A DNA stretch of 64,000 nucleotides from JAJUFS01 sp036381175 (GTDB taxonomy: Bacteria > Pseudomonadota > Gammaproteobacteria > Natronospirales > JAJUFS01), in assembly GCA_036381175.1 (NCBI GenBank), contig DASVDI010000030.1, positions 12,400-76,399 on the forward strand, in the 5' to 3' direction. The notes beneath the pieces are model-generated. The model was not told the origin of the DNA. It worked only from the letters and a program-made list of their open reading frames with translations, and did no database searches. The translations under genes were made by a program, and so were the position numbers. Below, one piece after another: positions 26,300-34,735 of the stretch (positions within the stretch are counted from its first letter, which is position 1; every line of letters begins with the position of its first letter).

Positions 26300-27436
26300 A
26301 TGCCTGAAAACCTCAAGGTTGCCGTACTCCGCGAGACCGCGCACGGCGAACGCCGCGTCGCGCTGGTCCCGGCGCTTGTGCCGCGGTTTCGCGCGCTCGG
26401 TCTCGAAATCGCCATCGAGAACGGCGCGGGTCTTGCCGCCGGCATTCCGGATGGCAGCTTCAGTGATGTGTCCTTCGGGGCGGACCGGCAAGCCTTGCTG
26501 CGCGACGCCGGCCTGCTGCTTTGCGTGCAACCGCCGCCGGTGGACCTGCTGCGGAACCTGGACGCGAAGACCATTGTGATCGGCCTGTTGCAGCCCTTCC
26601 AGGGCGCGGACAAGCTTGGTGCATTCCAGGCAGCTCGCTGCACCGGTTTCGCGATGGAACTGGTGCCGCGCATTTCGCGCGCGCAGTCGATGGATGCGCT
26701 TTCCTCGCAGGCCGCCTGCGCGGGCTACGAGGCGGCCTTGATCGCGGCAAGCTCGCTCGACCGTTTCCTGCCGATGCTGACCACGGCCGCGGGAACGATT
26801 CGTCCGGCGAAGGTACTGGTGATCGGCGCGGGCGTCGCCGGTCTGCAGGCGATTGCCACGGCGCGGCGCCTCGGCGCACAGGTGGAAGGTTTCGATGTGC
26901 GTTCCGCGACGCGCGAGCAGGTTGAATCGCTGGGCGCGAAATTTGTCGATACGGGTGTCAGCGCGGAAGGCGAAGGCGGCTACGCGCGCGAACTCACCGA
27001 CGATGAAAAGAAACAGCAGCAGGACGTACTCGCGAAACATGTTGCCCTCGCCGATGCCGTCATTACGACCGCGGCGATTCCGGGGCGGCCCGCGCCGAAG
27101 ATCGTCACGCGCGCGATGGTGGATGGCATGAAAGCCGGCGCGGTGATTGTCGATCTCGCCGCGGAAACCGGCGGCAATTGCGAACTGACAACGGCCGGTG
27201 AAACGGTCACGCACGGATCAGTACGCATCGTCGGGCCGGTGAACCTTCCCAGCCACATTGCGGAACACGCGAGCGAGATGTATTCGCGCAACCTGCTCAA
27301 CTTCATCACGCCGTGGTTCAAGGATGGCTCGCTTGCCATCGACTGGAACGACGAGGTGTATGCGAAGAGCGTGCTGGTGCGTGACGGCGACGTCATGTTC
27401 GAGGCGGCGAAGAAATTGCTGGAGAAACCACAATGA
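26300..27436 (+). CDS. pntAA: NAD(P) transhydrogenase subunit alpha, domain I (PntAA)
   Basis: This 378-residue soluble NAD(H)-binding subunit of proton-translocating transhydrogenase catalyses hydride transfer between NADH and NADP. It resembles alanine dehydrogenase: KVAVLRETAHGERRVALVPA, VLVIGAGVAGLQAIATARRL (Rossmann loop), KFVDTGVSAEGEGGYAREL and DLAAETGGNCELT. AGGAG upstream supports ATG 26300; an in-frame ATG at 26243 is less likely. It overlaps pntAB by ATGA. The split alpha subunit is common outside enterics. Confidence 0.95.
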   Translation: MPENLKVAVLRETAHGERRVALVPALVPRFRALGLEIAIENGAGLAAGIPDGSFSDVSFGADRQALLRDAGLLLCVQPPPVDLLRNLDAKTIVIGLLQPFQGADKLGAFQAARCTGFAMELVPRISRAQSMDALSSQAACAGYEAALIAASSLDRFLPMLTTAAGTIRPAKVLVIGAGVAGLQAIATARRLGAQVEGFDVRSATREQVESLGAKFVDTGVSAEGEGGYARELTDDEKKQQQDVLAKHVALADAVITTAAIPGRPAPKIVTRAMVDGMKAGAVIVDLAAETGGNCELTTAGETVTHGSVRIVGPVNLPSHIAEHASEMYSRNLLNFITPWFKDGSLAIDWNDEVYAKSVLVRDGDVMFEAAKKLLEKPQ

Positions 27437-27738
27437 TTGACGGATTCATCGCGTTATACATCTTCATGCTGGCCGCTTTCACTGGCTACGAGATCATCGG
27501 GCGCGTGCCAGTGATCCTGCACACACCGTTGATGTCCGGCTCGAACTTCGTGCACGGCATTGTGCTGGTCGGCGCGATGGTCGTGCTCGGCGGCGCGGAT
27601 ACCACGCTCGAAAAAACCATCGGCTTCGTCGGCGTGTTTCTCGCCGCCGGCAATGCTGTCGGCGGTTACGTGGTGACGGAGCGCATGCTGGAAATGTTCC
27701 GCAGCGACAAGGACGCGAAGAAGGAGTCCGGCGAATGA
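27433..27738 (+). CDS. pntAB: NAD(P) transhydrogenase subunit alpha 2, membrane part (PntAB)
   Basis: This 101-residue protein has three to four membrane helices (FIALYIFMLAAFTGYEI, HGIVLVGAMVVLGG, TIGFVGVFLAAGNAVGGYVV), matching the C-terminal membrane domain of PntA as a separate subunit. It forms the proton channel with PntB. Both its start and its end overlap the neighbouring pnt genes by 4 bases, so the three are translated as a coupled set. Confidence 0.95.
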   Translation: MIDGFIALYIFMLAAFTGYEIIGRVPVILHTPLMSGSNFVHGIVLVGAMVVLGGADTTLEKTIGFVGVFLAAGNAVGGYVVTERMLEMFRSDKDAKKESGE

Positions 27739-29114
27739 ACGGTTTCGATCCGCAGTTTCTCGTCAAGGGCGCGTACTTCGCCGCAGCGTTGCTGTTCATT
27801 GTCGGCCTGAAACGCATGTCGTCACCGAAATCCGCGCGCGGCGGCATCGTGTGGGCCGGACTCGGCATGCTGGTCGCGACGCTTGCGACCTTCGCAACAC
27901 CCCAGATGGACAACTTCATTCTCATGCTCGCGGCGATGGCGCTGGCAACAGTGCTCGCGTGGTGGAGTGGCAAGCGCGTTGCGATGACGGACATGCCGCA
28001 GATGGTCGCGTTGTACAACGGCATGGGTGGTGGTGCGGCGGCGGCCATCGGCGCGGTGGAACTGCTGCGCGGCGGCGAACATGACCTCGCGTTCACGATT
28101 CTTGCCGTCGCGGGCAGCATCATCGGCGCGATTTCCTTTTCCGGTTCGCTGATTGCATTCGCGAAACTGCAAGGCTGGATGCGAAAGCCCGTGCGTTTCA
28201 AAGGGCAGCAGATCGTGAACCTGTTGTTCTTTCTTGCAACGCTCGCACAGGGCGGTCTGCTCGCATCCGGCTATGCCGACGGTCAGGGTTCGATTCTCGC
28301 ATTCTTCGTGCTGGCACTCGCCTTCGGCGTGCTGATGACCTTGCCGATCGGCGGCGCGGACATGCCGGTGGTGATTTCGCTGTACAACGCGCTCACCGGT
28401 CTTGCGGTCGCGTTCGAAGGTTTCGTGCTGAACAACGCCGCAATGATCATCGCGGGTACCGTCGTCGGCGCGGCCGGCACGATGCTCACGCAATTGATGG
28501 CGCGCGCGATGAACCGGCCGATCTCGAACGTGCTGTTTTCCGGTTTCGGTGAAACGGGTGAAGCCGGTGGCGCGATCGAGGGAACAATGAAACCCATCGA
28601 CGCCGCTGATGCGGCCGTGATGATGGCCTACGGCGAGAAAGTGATTGTCGTTCCCGGCTACGGCCTCGCCGTCGCGCAGGCACAACACAAGTTATGGGAG
28701 TTCTGCCGGAAGCTGATCGAGCGCGGCGTGAAAGTGAAATTCGCGATTCATCCCGTCGCGGGCCGCATGCCCGGACACATGAACGTGCTGCTCGCCGAAG
28801 CCGGCGTGCCTTACGACCTGATTTTCGATTTCGAGGAAATCAACAATGAATTTCCGACTGCGGATGTCGCGCTCGTCATCGGTGCGAATGACGTCGTGAA
28901 TCCGATGGCGCGCACGAATCCCGAATCACCGATCTACGGCATGCCGATCCTCGATGCCGACAAGGCGAAGAACACCATCGTCATCAAGCGCGGCCAGGGA
29001 ACGGGGTTCTCAGGCATTGAGAACGCGCTCTTTTATGAAGACAACACGCGCATGCTTTACGGTGACGCGCAGGATGTTGCTGGAAAATTGTTGCAGGCAT
29101 TGAAAACGTTTTAG
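27735..29114 (+). CDS. pntB: NAD(P) transhydrogenase subunit beta (PntB)
   Basis: This is a 459-residue protein. The first 260 residues are membrane helices (about eight or nine). The rest is the NADP(H)-binding domain III, with IVVPGYGLAVAQAQHKLWEF, KFAIHPVAGRMPGHMNVLLA, VALVIGANDVVNPMARTNP and VIKRGQGTGFSGIENALFY, all diagnostic. Inner membrane. It ends 9 bases from the convergent esterase gene, and no terminator hairpin is visible between them. Confidence 0.96.
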   Translation: MNGFDPQFLVKGAYFAAALLFIVGLKRMSSPKSARGGIVWAGLGMLVATLATFATPQMDNFILMLAAMALATVLAWWSGKRVAMTDMPQMVALYNGMGGGAAAAIGAVELLRGGEHDLAFTILAVAGSIIGAISFSGSLIAFAKLQGWMRKPVRFKGQQIVNLLFFLATLAQGGLLASGYADGQGSILAFFVLALAFGVLMTLPIGGADMPVVISLYNALTGLAVAFEGFVLNNAAMIIAGTVVGAAGTMLTQLMARAMNRPISNVLFSGFGETGEAGGAIEGTMKPIDAADAAVMMAYGEKVIVVPGYGLAVAQAQHKLWEFCRKLIERGVKVKFAIHPVAGRMPGHMNVLLAEAGVPYDLIFDFEEINNEFPTADVALVIGANDVVNPMARTNPESPIYGMPILDADKAKNTIVIKRGQGTGFSGIENALFYEDNTRMLYGDAQDVAGKLLQALKTF

Positions 29115-29123
29115 CTGTTCGCC

Positions 29124-30530
29124 TTACTCACCCAGCCAGTCGAACGCGGCACCGACGGCGGTACGCACTGCACCGTGATCGATGTCGCCGGTCGGGCAGA
29201 TGGTGTCCATGACATTCTCCACGTCTTCGTCACCCGAACCGTCCAACGGCCAATCGCCGCCGACGCAACGGCGGTCCAGGTTGTGTCCCGCGCCTTCGAT
29301 GATCGCGACGCGACTGTCGTTCGGGCAGGAATAAAGACCGCCCTCTGACGTTGCATGACCGCCGAGCGCGTTGCAGGCGCCCAGCGCCTGTTCGACAGGA
29401 ACGGTCGTATCGGCGTTTCCCTGCACCATGAAAAACGGTGGAACCGCACCCGCGCCCTGCGTTTCGATGATTTCGGTGAGACTGTTCTGCATGACGAGCT
29501 CGCCATACGGACGTTCAAGTGTCGCAAGACTTTCGACATCGAGCAGGCTCGCGAGCAATTCTTTCGGGCCGGAAAGCGAATCCGCGTACAGGCCGCCAGG
29601 GTGTGATTCATCGATGAACTGCGCGAACTCCACCGGGCCGTAGAAATTCACCAGCTTGCCGATACGTGCGCGGTTCTGTGTTGCGATCCATGCGGCGAGC
29701 TGTCCGCCGGCAGAATGGCCCATCACGTCGATCTCCACTGCGCCTGTGGCGCCAAACACATCCTTGTTTGCGATTACCCAGTCGAATGCCTGTTGTGCAA
29801 CGGTGAGAATGTCTTCGAAATCCGCCTTCCGGCATTCCGCGGGCCCATCCTTGCTTTCATGCAGCGGATACGCGGGCATGAACACGACGTGTTCGTCAAC
29901 GAGATGCGAGGTCAGGACTTCCGCAGCAGTCAGCGTGGTGGTTCGACTGTGCCAGCCGCCGCCGTGAAAATACAACAGCGGTTTCTTGCCGGTCTCGCCG
30001 ATATTTTCCTGGTAAACACGCATCTCGAGCTGACAGACGCCCTTCGGCCCTTCCCAGTTCGCGAAATGGATTTTCCGGATGAATGGAATGGTGCCGCGCG
30101 GATCAAGGATGTGAATCTCGAGGCGCGCACCTTGCGCCAGTGTCGGGCGAGTTGCGCGCCCGAACGGGGAGGCAGCGGTGATGACCGGATCGGTTTCATC
30201 GGCCTTCCATGCGGCTGCGTTGCCGATGCGATTCTCGCGATCATCCGCCGTGATGTTCGCTGCGCACCATTCGCTGAACGATTGCGCTTCATAAGCGTTC
30301 GTTGACGTGGCGTCGGAAACCGGCAAGTCCGCAACGAGCATTTCACCGATCGCCACACAGGTCAGTCTTTCCTCGTTCGCGTCGGCGTTGTTGCCTGCAT
30401 TGCCTTGTTCATTTTCTTCCGCGCTCTGAATGATTTCATGCTCCAGCGTTTCAGGCAGGCAGGCGCTTGTTGCAATCGCAAGGAGCAGGATGCAGGCGGC
30501 GCGTGTTGTATTTGGAAATATCGAGTTCAT
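29124..30530 (-). CDS. Lipoprotein alpha/beta-hydrolase (esterase-like)
   Basis: This is a 468-residue protein. The signal ends at ATSAC with lipidated Cys24. The alpha/beta-hydrolase core carries LLYFHGGGWHSRTTT (oxyanion hole), the nucleophile elbow DVMGHSAGGQLAAWI, then Asp in VQGNADTTVPVEQ and His in IIEGAGHNLDRR. The HGGGW plus GHSAGG pattern is that of the hormone-sensitive-lipase/carboxylesterase group. It should be membrane-anchored in the periplasm and hydrolyse an unknown ester. ATG 30530 (MNSIFPN) places the lipobox correctly. Several extra cysteines (TCVAIG, EWCAAN, GVCQLE) suggest disulphides. Confidence 0.82.
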   Translation of the reverse strand: MNSIFPNTTRAACILLLAIATSACLPETLEHEIIQSAEENEQGNAGNNADANEERLTCVAIGEMLVADLPVSDATSTNAYEAQSFSEWCAANITADDRENRIGNAAAWKADETDPVITAASPFGRATRPTLAQGARLEIHILDPRGTIPFIRKIHFANWEGPKGVCQLEMRVYQENIGETGKKPLLYFHGGGWHSRTTTLTAAEVLTSHLVDEHVVFMPAYPLHESKDGPAECRKADFEDILTVAQQAFDWVIANKDVFGATGAVEIDVMGHSAGGQLAAWIATQNRARIGKLVNFYGPVEFAQFIDESHPGGLYADSLSGPKELLASLLDVESLATLERPYGELVMQNSLTEIIETQGAGAVPPFFMVQGNADTTVPVEQALGACNALGGHATSEGGLYSCPNDSRVAIIEGAGHNLDRRCVGGDWPLDGSGDEDVENVMDTICPTGDIDHGAVRTAVGAAFDWLGE

Positions 30531-30799
30531 TCCGGCAGTTCGTTTCAAACGAGTGATGCCAGTTAATCATCGCCGTTGTTCGTGAACACGACGGGTGATC
30601 GCCTACGTGTTTCCACCGTCCAGTTCTGCAAGCCGCACAAAGTCGTCGATAAACAAGACATAAAACATTGCGCATGAGGTTTACTACTTATCTCTGCTTA
30701 CGTTTCTCTTTTGCGAACAGCATTGAAAACGATGCGTACAGGCAGCAGGTGAAACAAATCCATGTTCGCTTCCACCTGTGATGAAGAAGGAGACCGACA

Positions 30800-31600
30800 A
30801 TGAATTACAGACCCTTGATGCTCGCCGCACTCGCGCCGCTCATCGCAACGGCAAGTGCGGGCGAGTCGCTGCAGAGCAGGATTGATGTTCAGAAACTCCA
30901 GGAAGACCTGCGTGTCACCGATGTGATCGGCGCCAACGTCATGCGCGGCGGCGAGGATGCCGGTGATGTGGAAGACGTCATCATTTCAAGCGACGGCCGT
31001 GTTGACGCCGTGCTCGTTGATGGTCTCGATGATGCGGCGGACGAGAACAACACCATGAACGGCGATCCCGAACAGCAGCCGGTCAGCGTGCCGCAGGAAA
31101 AGTCCGGCGGCGGCATCGGCACGCAGACCGATGAAGGCTTCACGAAAATCCAGTGGAACCAGGTCAGCTACGATCCGCAGGAGGACAGCCTGCGTTTGCA
31201 GGCGGGCGGTCAAAGTGGCTCGAGCAGCCAGGCGCAAACGTCCGGCATGCGCACCAGCAGCACGAGCGCGACAGGTTCCTCCGGATCGCAGCAGTCATCG
31301 CAACAATCATCGCAACAATCAGGCGGCAGCAGCTCGGGCGACACGTTCCGGGCGAGCGAAATCCTCGGCATGGAAGTGCATCTTTCCGATGCGAAATCCT
31401 TCGGTGAGGTCGAGGACGTGCTGATCGACCGGAAACAGGGCAAGACAACTGCCTTGCTGGTCGATGCCTGGGAAGGATTCGACAAGCAGACTTACGCCTT
31501 GCCAGTCGAGCTGAAGGCGATCAATCGCGAAGACAACGCGCTGACGTACAGCTTTACGGAAAGCGATGTGGTTGCCTTGCAGGAGTACGAGGAACAGTAA
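30800..31600 (+). CDS. Exported protein with two PRC-barrel domains and a Ser/Gln linker
   Basis: This is a 266-residue protein with a signal peptide (ending ATASA, residue 20). Two PRC-barrel-like units, at about 37-78 (VIGANVMRGGEDAGDVEDVI) and 182-226 (ILGMEVHLSDAKSFGEVEDV, then LIDRKQGKTTALLVD), are joined by a disordered stretch with tandem SQQ units (about 162-180). PRC barrels bind protein or RNA partners; exported tandem forms are common in proteobacteria but poorly understood. AAGGAG 8 bases upstream supports the start. A strong terminator follows the gene. Confidence 0.8.
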   Translation: MNYRPLMLAALAPLIATASAGESLQSRIDVQKLQEDLRVTDVIGANVMRGGEDAGDVEDVIISSDGRVDAVLVDGLDDAADENNTMNGDPEQQPVSVPQEKSGGGIGTQTDEGFTKIQWNQVSYDPQEDSLRLQAGGQSGSSSQAQTSGMRTSSTSATGSSGSQQSSQQSSQQSGGSSSGDTFRASEILGMEVHLSDAKSFGEVEDVLIDRKQGKTTALLVDAWEGFDKQTYALPVELKAINREDNALTYSFTESDVVALQEYEEQ

Positions 31601-31616
31601 CTCCGGCCCCGAAATG

Positions 31617-31649
31617 AAAAATCCCCGCCAAAGGGCGGGGATTTTTTTT
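31617..31649 (+). terminator. Bidirectional rho-independent terminator
   Basis: The stem AAAAATCCCCGCC/GGCGGGGATTTTT has an AAAG loop and ends in eight T. The A-rich left arm means it can also stop the convergent gene ending at 31667. Confidence 0.92.
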
Positions 31650-31666
31650 CGCGCGTCCCGTGAACC

Positions 31667-32032
31667 TCAGCGGCTGACGGCCTTGGCCGCTTCCTTTTCT
31701 TCTTCCTGGTCTTTCTCTTCTTCGCCGCGCTTGGCGCTGGTCAGCGTGCTGGCCTGCTCTTCAAGCGCCTCGGCCGCCGCAGCCTGCTGCTCATCGACCC
31801 GCTCCGAGAGATCTCCACTGAGCTTGTCCTCGGGAATGGTTTCGCTGTTCTCTATCTGCCCGTTGAGTTTCGCGTTCAGCGTCTGCTGCAGGCGGGCATT
31901 GAGGTCGAGCACGGGGGTTGCAGCTTTCTCGTCGCCGTCATCGGCGGCAATGGCGCCGTGGAAGGCGGGAGCCGCGACAAATGCCGCCACGGCGAGCAAT
32001 CGCACCGGAAATCCGTTACGCACATTCAGCAT
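31667..32032 (-). CDS. Small exported charged protein of unknown function
   Basis: This is a 121-residue protein with a signal peptide (MLNVRNGFPVRLLAVAAFVA, cut near GAIAA). The mature part is acidic, alanine-rich and helical (LNARLQQTLNAKLNGQIENS, QAAAAEALEEQA), ending in a KRGEEEKDQEEEKEAAKA charged tail likely to form a coiled coil. AGGAG at a good distance supports ATG 32032. No homologue is recognised. Shares a terminator with the convergent PRC-barrel gene. Confidence 0.65.
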   Translation of the reverse strand: MLNVRNGFPVRLLAVAAFVAAPAFHGAIAADDGDEKAATPVLDLNARLQQTLNAKLNGQIENSETIPEDKLSGDLSERVDEQQAAAAEALEEQASTLTSAKRGEEEKDQEEEKEAAKAVSR

Positions 32033-32360
32033 TGATCCGTCTCCTGTAAGATGTTCGCGTCGCTTCCGGCGGCTGGCCGGGTTGCCCCGGCGGGTTTCCC
32101 CCCAAGGCTCAAAAGCGCGGCATTGAATCATTTATGCACATCGGAAACAAGGACTTGTGCCACGGTGACGGGCGGATGACGTGATTGACCGAATTTGCAA
32201 GATATTGATTTTCAATGGTTTTTTGAATCCTGCTCATGGCGGAAATTTGACCGGGTTCACACTTTCACACCGCGGCCAAGCCGCAAACGCAGCTGCCACC
32301 ACGCCATCCACAAGCTTATCCACAGATTCTGTGGAAAAGTCACAGTAAGGATTACTCCGG
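32033..32360. other. Intergenic region upstream of priA
   Basis: This 328-base gap lies between the divergent small exported protein gene and priA. Its left half holds the former gene's ribosome-binding site and GC-rich leader. Its middle is AT-rich (32190-32230: TTTGCAAGATATTGATTTTC). Its right end carries the DnaA-box cluster. No gene is seen in it. Confidence 0.6.
32304..32338 (+). promoter_or_regulatory. DnaA-box cluster upstream of priA
   Basis: A perfect DnaA box TTATCCACA (32316-32324) is followed in inverted orientation by TTTTCCACA (minus strand, 32330-32338), one mismatch from consensus. A weaker CCATCCACA (32304-32312) precedes them. All lie within 60 bases of the priA start, where DnaA binding would affect its transcription. 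Confidence 0.6.
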
Positions 32361-34565
32361 ATGCTGCGTGCCCGCTATCTCCGTGTCGCCTTGCCGTCGC
32401 CGTTATACCGCACCTTTGATTACCTGCCGCCTGCTGGTGTTTCCATCGAGCAGATCCTGCCCGGCGCACGGGTGCGCGTGCCGTTCGGCCGCCAGTCGAT
32501 GATCGGGGTTGTCACCGAAAACCGCACCCATACCGATGCGCCCGCGGCGAAACTGCGCGCGGCATACGAGTTGCTGGACGCCGAGCCGCTGGTTGGCGAG
32601 GAACTGCTGTACCTCGCGCGCTGGGCGGTGGATTACTACCGCGCAACGCCAGGTTCGGTGTTCGAGACGCTGTTCCCGGTGCGGTTGCGGCGGGGCGATG
32701 GCATCGACGCGGCCGCACTGGAACGCTGGCATCTCACCGATGCGGGCAAGGCGACCGATCCCGATACGCTTTCCCGCGCGCCGCGCCAGGCGCGATTGCT
32801 GGCGCGCGTACAGAAAAATCCGGACGGCGCGGATGAAGCAAGGCTCGCCGAAGACAGCAACGGCTGGCGCGCGGCCATGCAAGCGCTGGAAAAAAAGGGC
32901 CTCGTCATCGGCGAGTCAGTCACGCCCGTGCTGCCGCCGCTGCCTGGCGACGCAACGCCGGCGCCCGGTGCAGCGCAGGCCGAAGCCATCAAGGCGGTGT
33001 CGAACGCGCTCGGCGGTTTCCAGGCATTTCTTCTTGAAGGTGTCACCGGCAGCGGCAAGACCGAGGTTTACCTGCGCATTCTCGAATCCGTGCTCGCTAA
33101 CGGCGCGCAAGCCGTAGTGCTCGTGCCCGAGATCGGCCTGACGCCGCAACTCGTCGAGCGCTTCCGCCGTCGCATCGACGTCCCGCTGGTGGTCAGCCAT
33201 TCCGGACTGAACGACACCGAACGGCTAGCCGCGTGGAATGCGATGCGCACCGGTGAGGCGCGCGTGTTGATCGGTACGCGCTCGGCCGTGTTCGTGCCGC
33301 TGAAAGATCCGGGGATTTTCATTGTCGATGAGGAACACGACGCTTCCTTCAAGCAACAGGAAGGCTTTCGCTATTCCGCACGCGATCTCGCCGTGGTGCG
33401 CGCGCAGCGAAACAGCGTGCCGGTGCTGCTCGGCTCGGCGACGCCATCGCTTGAGAGTCTCGCGAATGCGCACAGCCGCCGTTACCGCCACCTGCAGCTG
33501 CCGGAACGCGCCGGCAACGCCGCGGCACCGCGCATTTCGTTGCTCGATATCCGCGGCCAGCGCTTGACCGGCGGCATGTCCGACATGCTGTTGCAGAATG
33601 TGCGCCGGCATCTCGATGCCGACGGCCAGGTGCTTTTGTTTCTGAACCGTCGCGGTTACGCGCCACGGCTGGAATGCCGGGAATGCGGCTGGCTCGCGCA
33701 GTGCCGCCGTTGCGATGCGTATCTCACGCTGCACCAGCGGCGCGCGAAAATGCAGTGCCATCATTGCGGCGCCGAAGCCGGCATTCCAGTCGCTTGTCCG
33801 GATTGCGGACATGCCGCGCTGGAACGCATGGGCCGTGGCACCGAACGGCTGGAGGAAACGCTCGCGGAAATTTTCCCCGACGCGCCCATTGCGCGCGTGG
33901 ACCGCGACACCACGCGCCGCAAGGGTTCGCTGGATGACTTGTTGCAGGCGATTCGTTCCGGCGAACGGCGGCTGCTCATCGGCACGCAGATGCTGGCGAA
34001 AGGTCATGATTTTCCGAACCTGACGCTGGTCGGCGTGATGAACGCAGATGCCGGATTGTTCGGCCTGGATTTCCGCGCGGCCGAGCGCATGGCGCAGTTG
34101 ATCGTGCAGGTGGCCGGGCGCGCCGGACGTGCCGAGCGGCCCGGCGAGGTGCTGGTGCAGACGCATCACCCGGAACACCCGTTGCTGGTGCAGCTCGCAC
34201 AACATGGCTTCGACGCGTTCGCTGACGCTGCCTTGCGCGAGCGGCGCGAAGCCGGCCTGCCACCGTACGCCTCGCTCGCGCTGCTGCGCGCCGAAGCCGC
34301 GAGCATCGAAGCGCCGCGCGCGTTTCTCGAATCCGCGCGCAATCTTGCCGATGCGCAGAATCCACGCGGCGTCATGTTGCTTGGCCCCGCGCCCGCGCCG
34401 ATGGAACGCCGCGCCGGGCGCTACCGCGCGCAATTGCTGCTCAAGGCCGGCGAGCGCGCCGAACTGCAGCGCCTGCTCGCGGACTGGGTGCCGCAACTCG
34501 AGAGTCTTCCCGAAGCGCGCAAGGTGCGGTGGTCGGTGGATGTGGATCCGGCGGATCTTTTTTGA
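32361..34565 (+). CDS. priA: Primosomal protein N' (replication restart helicase PriA)
   Basis: This is a 734-residue helicase that reloads DnaB at stalled forks. It has the N-terminal 3'-end-binding domain (RYLRVALPSPLYRTFDYLPP), Walker A GVTGSGKTEVYL, the DEEHDASFKQQEGFRYSARD box, eight zinc-binding cysteines in CRECGWLAQCRRCDAYL / CHHCGAEAGIPVACPDCG, and helicase motifs RVDRDTTRRKG and GTQMLAKGHDFPNLTLVGV. The length is normal. The gene stands alone behind a cluster of DnaA boxes, which suggests coupling to initiator level (inference). Confidence 0.97.
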   Translation: MLRARYLRVALPSPLYRTFDYLPPAGVSIEQILPGARVRVPFGRQSMIGVVTENRTHTDAPAAKLRAAYELLDAEPLVGEELLYLARWAVDYYRATPGSVFETLFPVRLRRGDGIDAAALERWHLTDAGKATDPDTLSRAPRQARLLARVQKNPDGADEARLAEDSNGWRAAMQALEKKGLVIGESVTPVLPPLPGDATPAPGAAQAEAIKAVSNALGGFQAFLLEGVTGSGKTEVYLRILESVLANGAQAVVLVPEIGLTPQLVERFRRRIDVPLVVSHSGLNDTERLAAWNAMRTGEARVLIGTRSAVFVPLKDPGIFIVDEEHDASFKQQEGFRYSARDLAVVRAQRNSVPVLLGSATPSLESLANAHSRRYRHLQLPERAGNAAAPRISLLDIRGQRLTGGMSDMLLQNVRRHLDADGQVLLFLNRRGYAPRLECRECGWLAQCRRCDAYLTLHQRRAKMQCHHCGAEAGIPVACPDCGHAALERMGRGTERLEETLAEIFPDAPIARVDRDTTRRKGSLDDLLQAIRSGERRLLIGTQMLAKGHDFPNLTLVGVMNADAGLFGLDFRAAERMAQLIVQVAGRAGRAERPGEVLVQTHHPEHPLLVQLAQHGFDAFADAALRERREAGLPPYASLALLRAEAASIEAPRAFLESARNLADAQNPRGVMLLGPAPAPMERRAGRYRAQLLLKAGERAELQRLLADWVPQLESLPEARKVRWSVDVDPADLF

Positions 34566-34609
34566 GAACGCTACTGCGACAACCACGTTGTTACGGCGCG
34601 AGAATAAAG

Positions 34610-34690
34610 CGACCCCCTTTGCAAAAGGGGGTCGTCGGGCGCCAGCCCGGCGGGGGGATTTTGTGTCGCCGCCCGCCAGCCCGCCGCAGG
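34610..34690. repeat. Palindromic intergenic element between priA and argS
   Basis: It begins with the 11-base-pair stem CGACCCCCTTT/AAAGGGGGTCG (34610-34634, loop GCA), then GGGCGCCAGCCCGGCGGGGGGATTTT and a second GCC/CCGC-rich stretch. It looks like a small intergenic repeat and could stop priA transcription, though it lacks a T-run. Only one copy is seen in this window. Confidence 0.45.
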
Positions 34691-34735
34691 GATTTCCGGT
34701 AAAATCACGCCTTTTCCGCGCCAACGAGAATCGAA

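Noticed and set aside
26207..27214. 335-codon minus-strand frame across pntAA
   Set aside because: It is antisense to a clear transhydrogenase gene, and its composition is that of a reverse-frame shadow.
32304..32338. Replication origin
   Set aside because: There are only three boxes, with no dnaA/dnaN/gidA genes nearby; a promoter-regulatory role is simpler.
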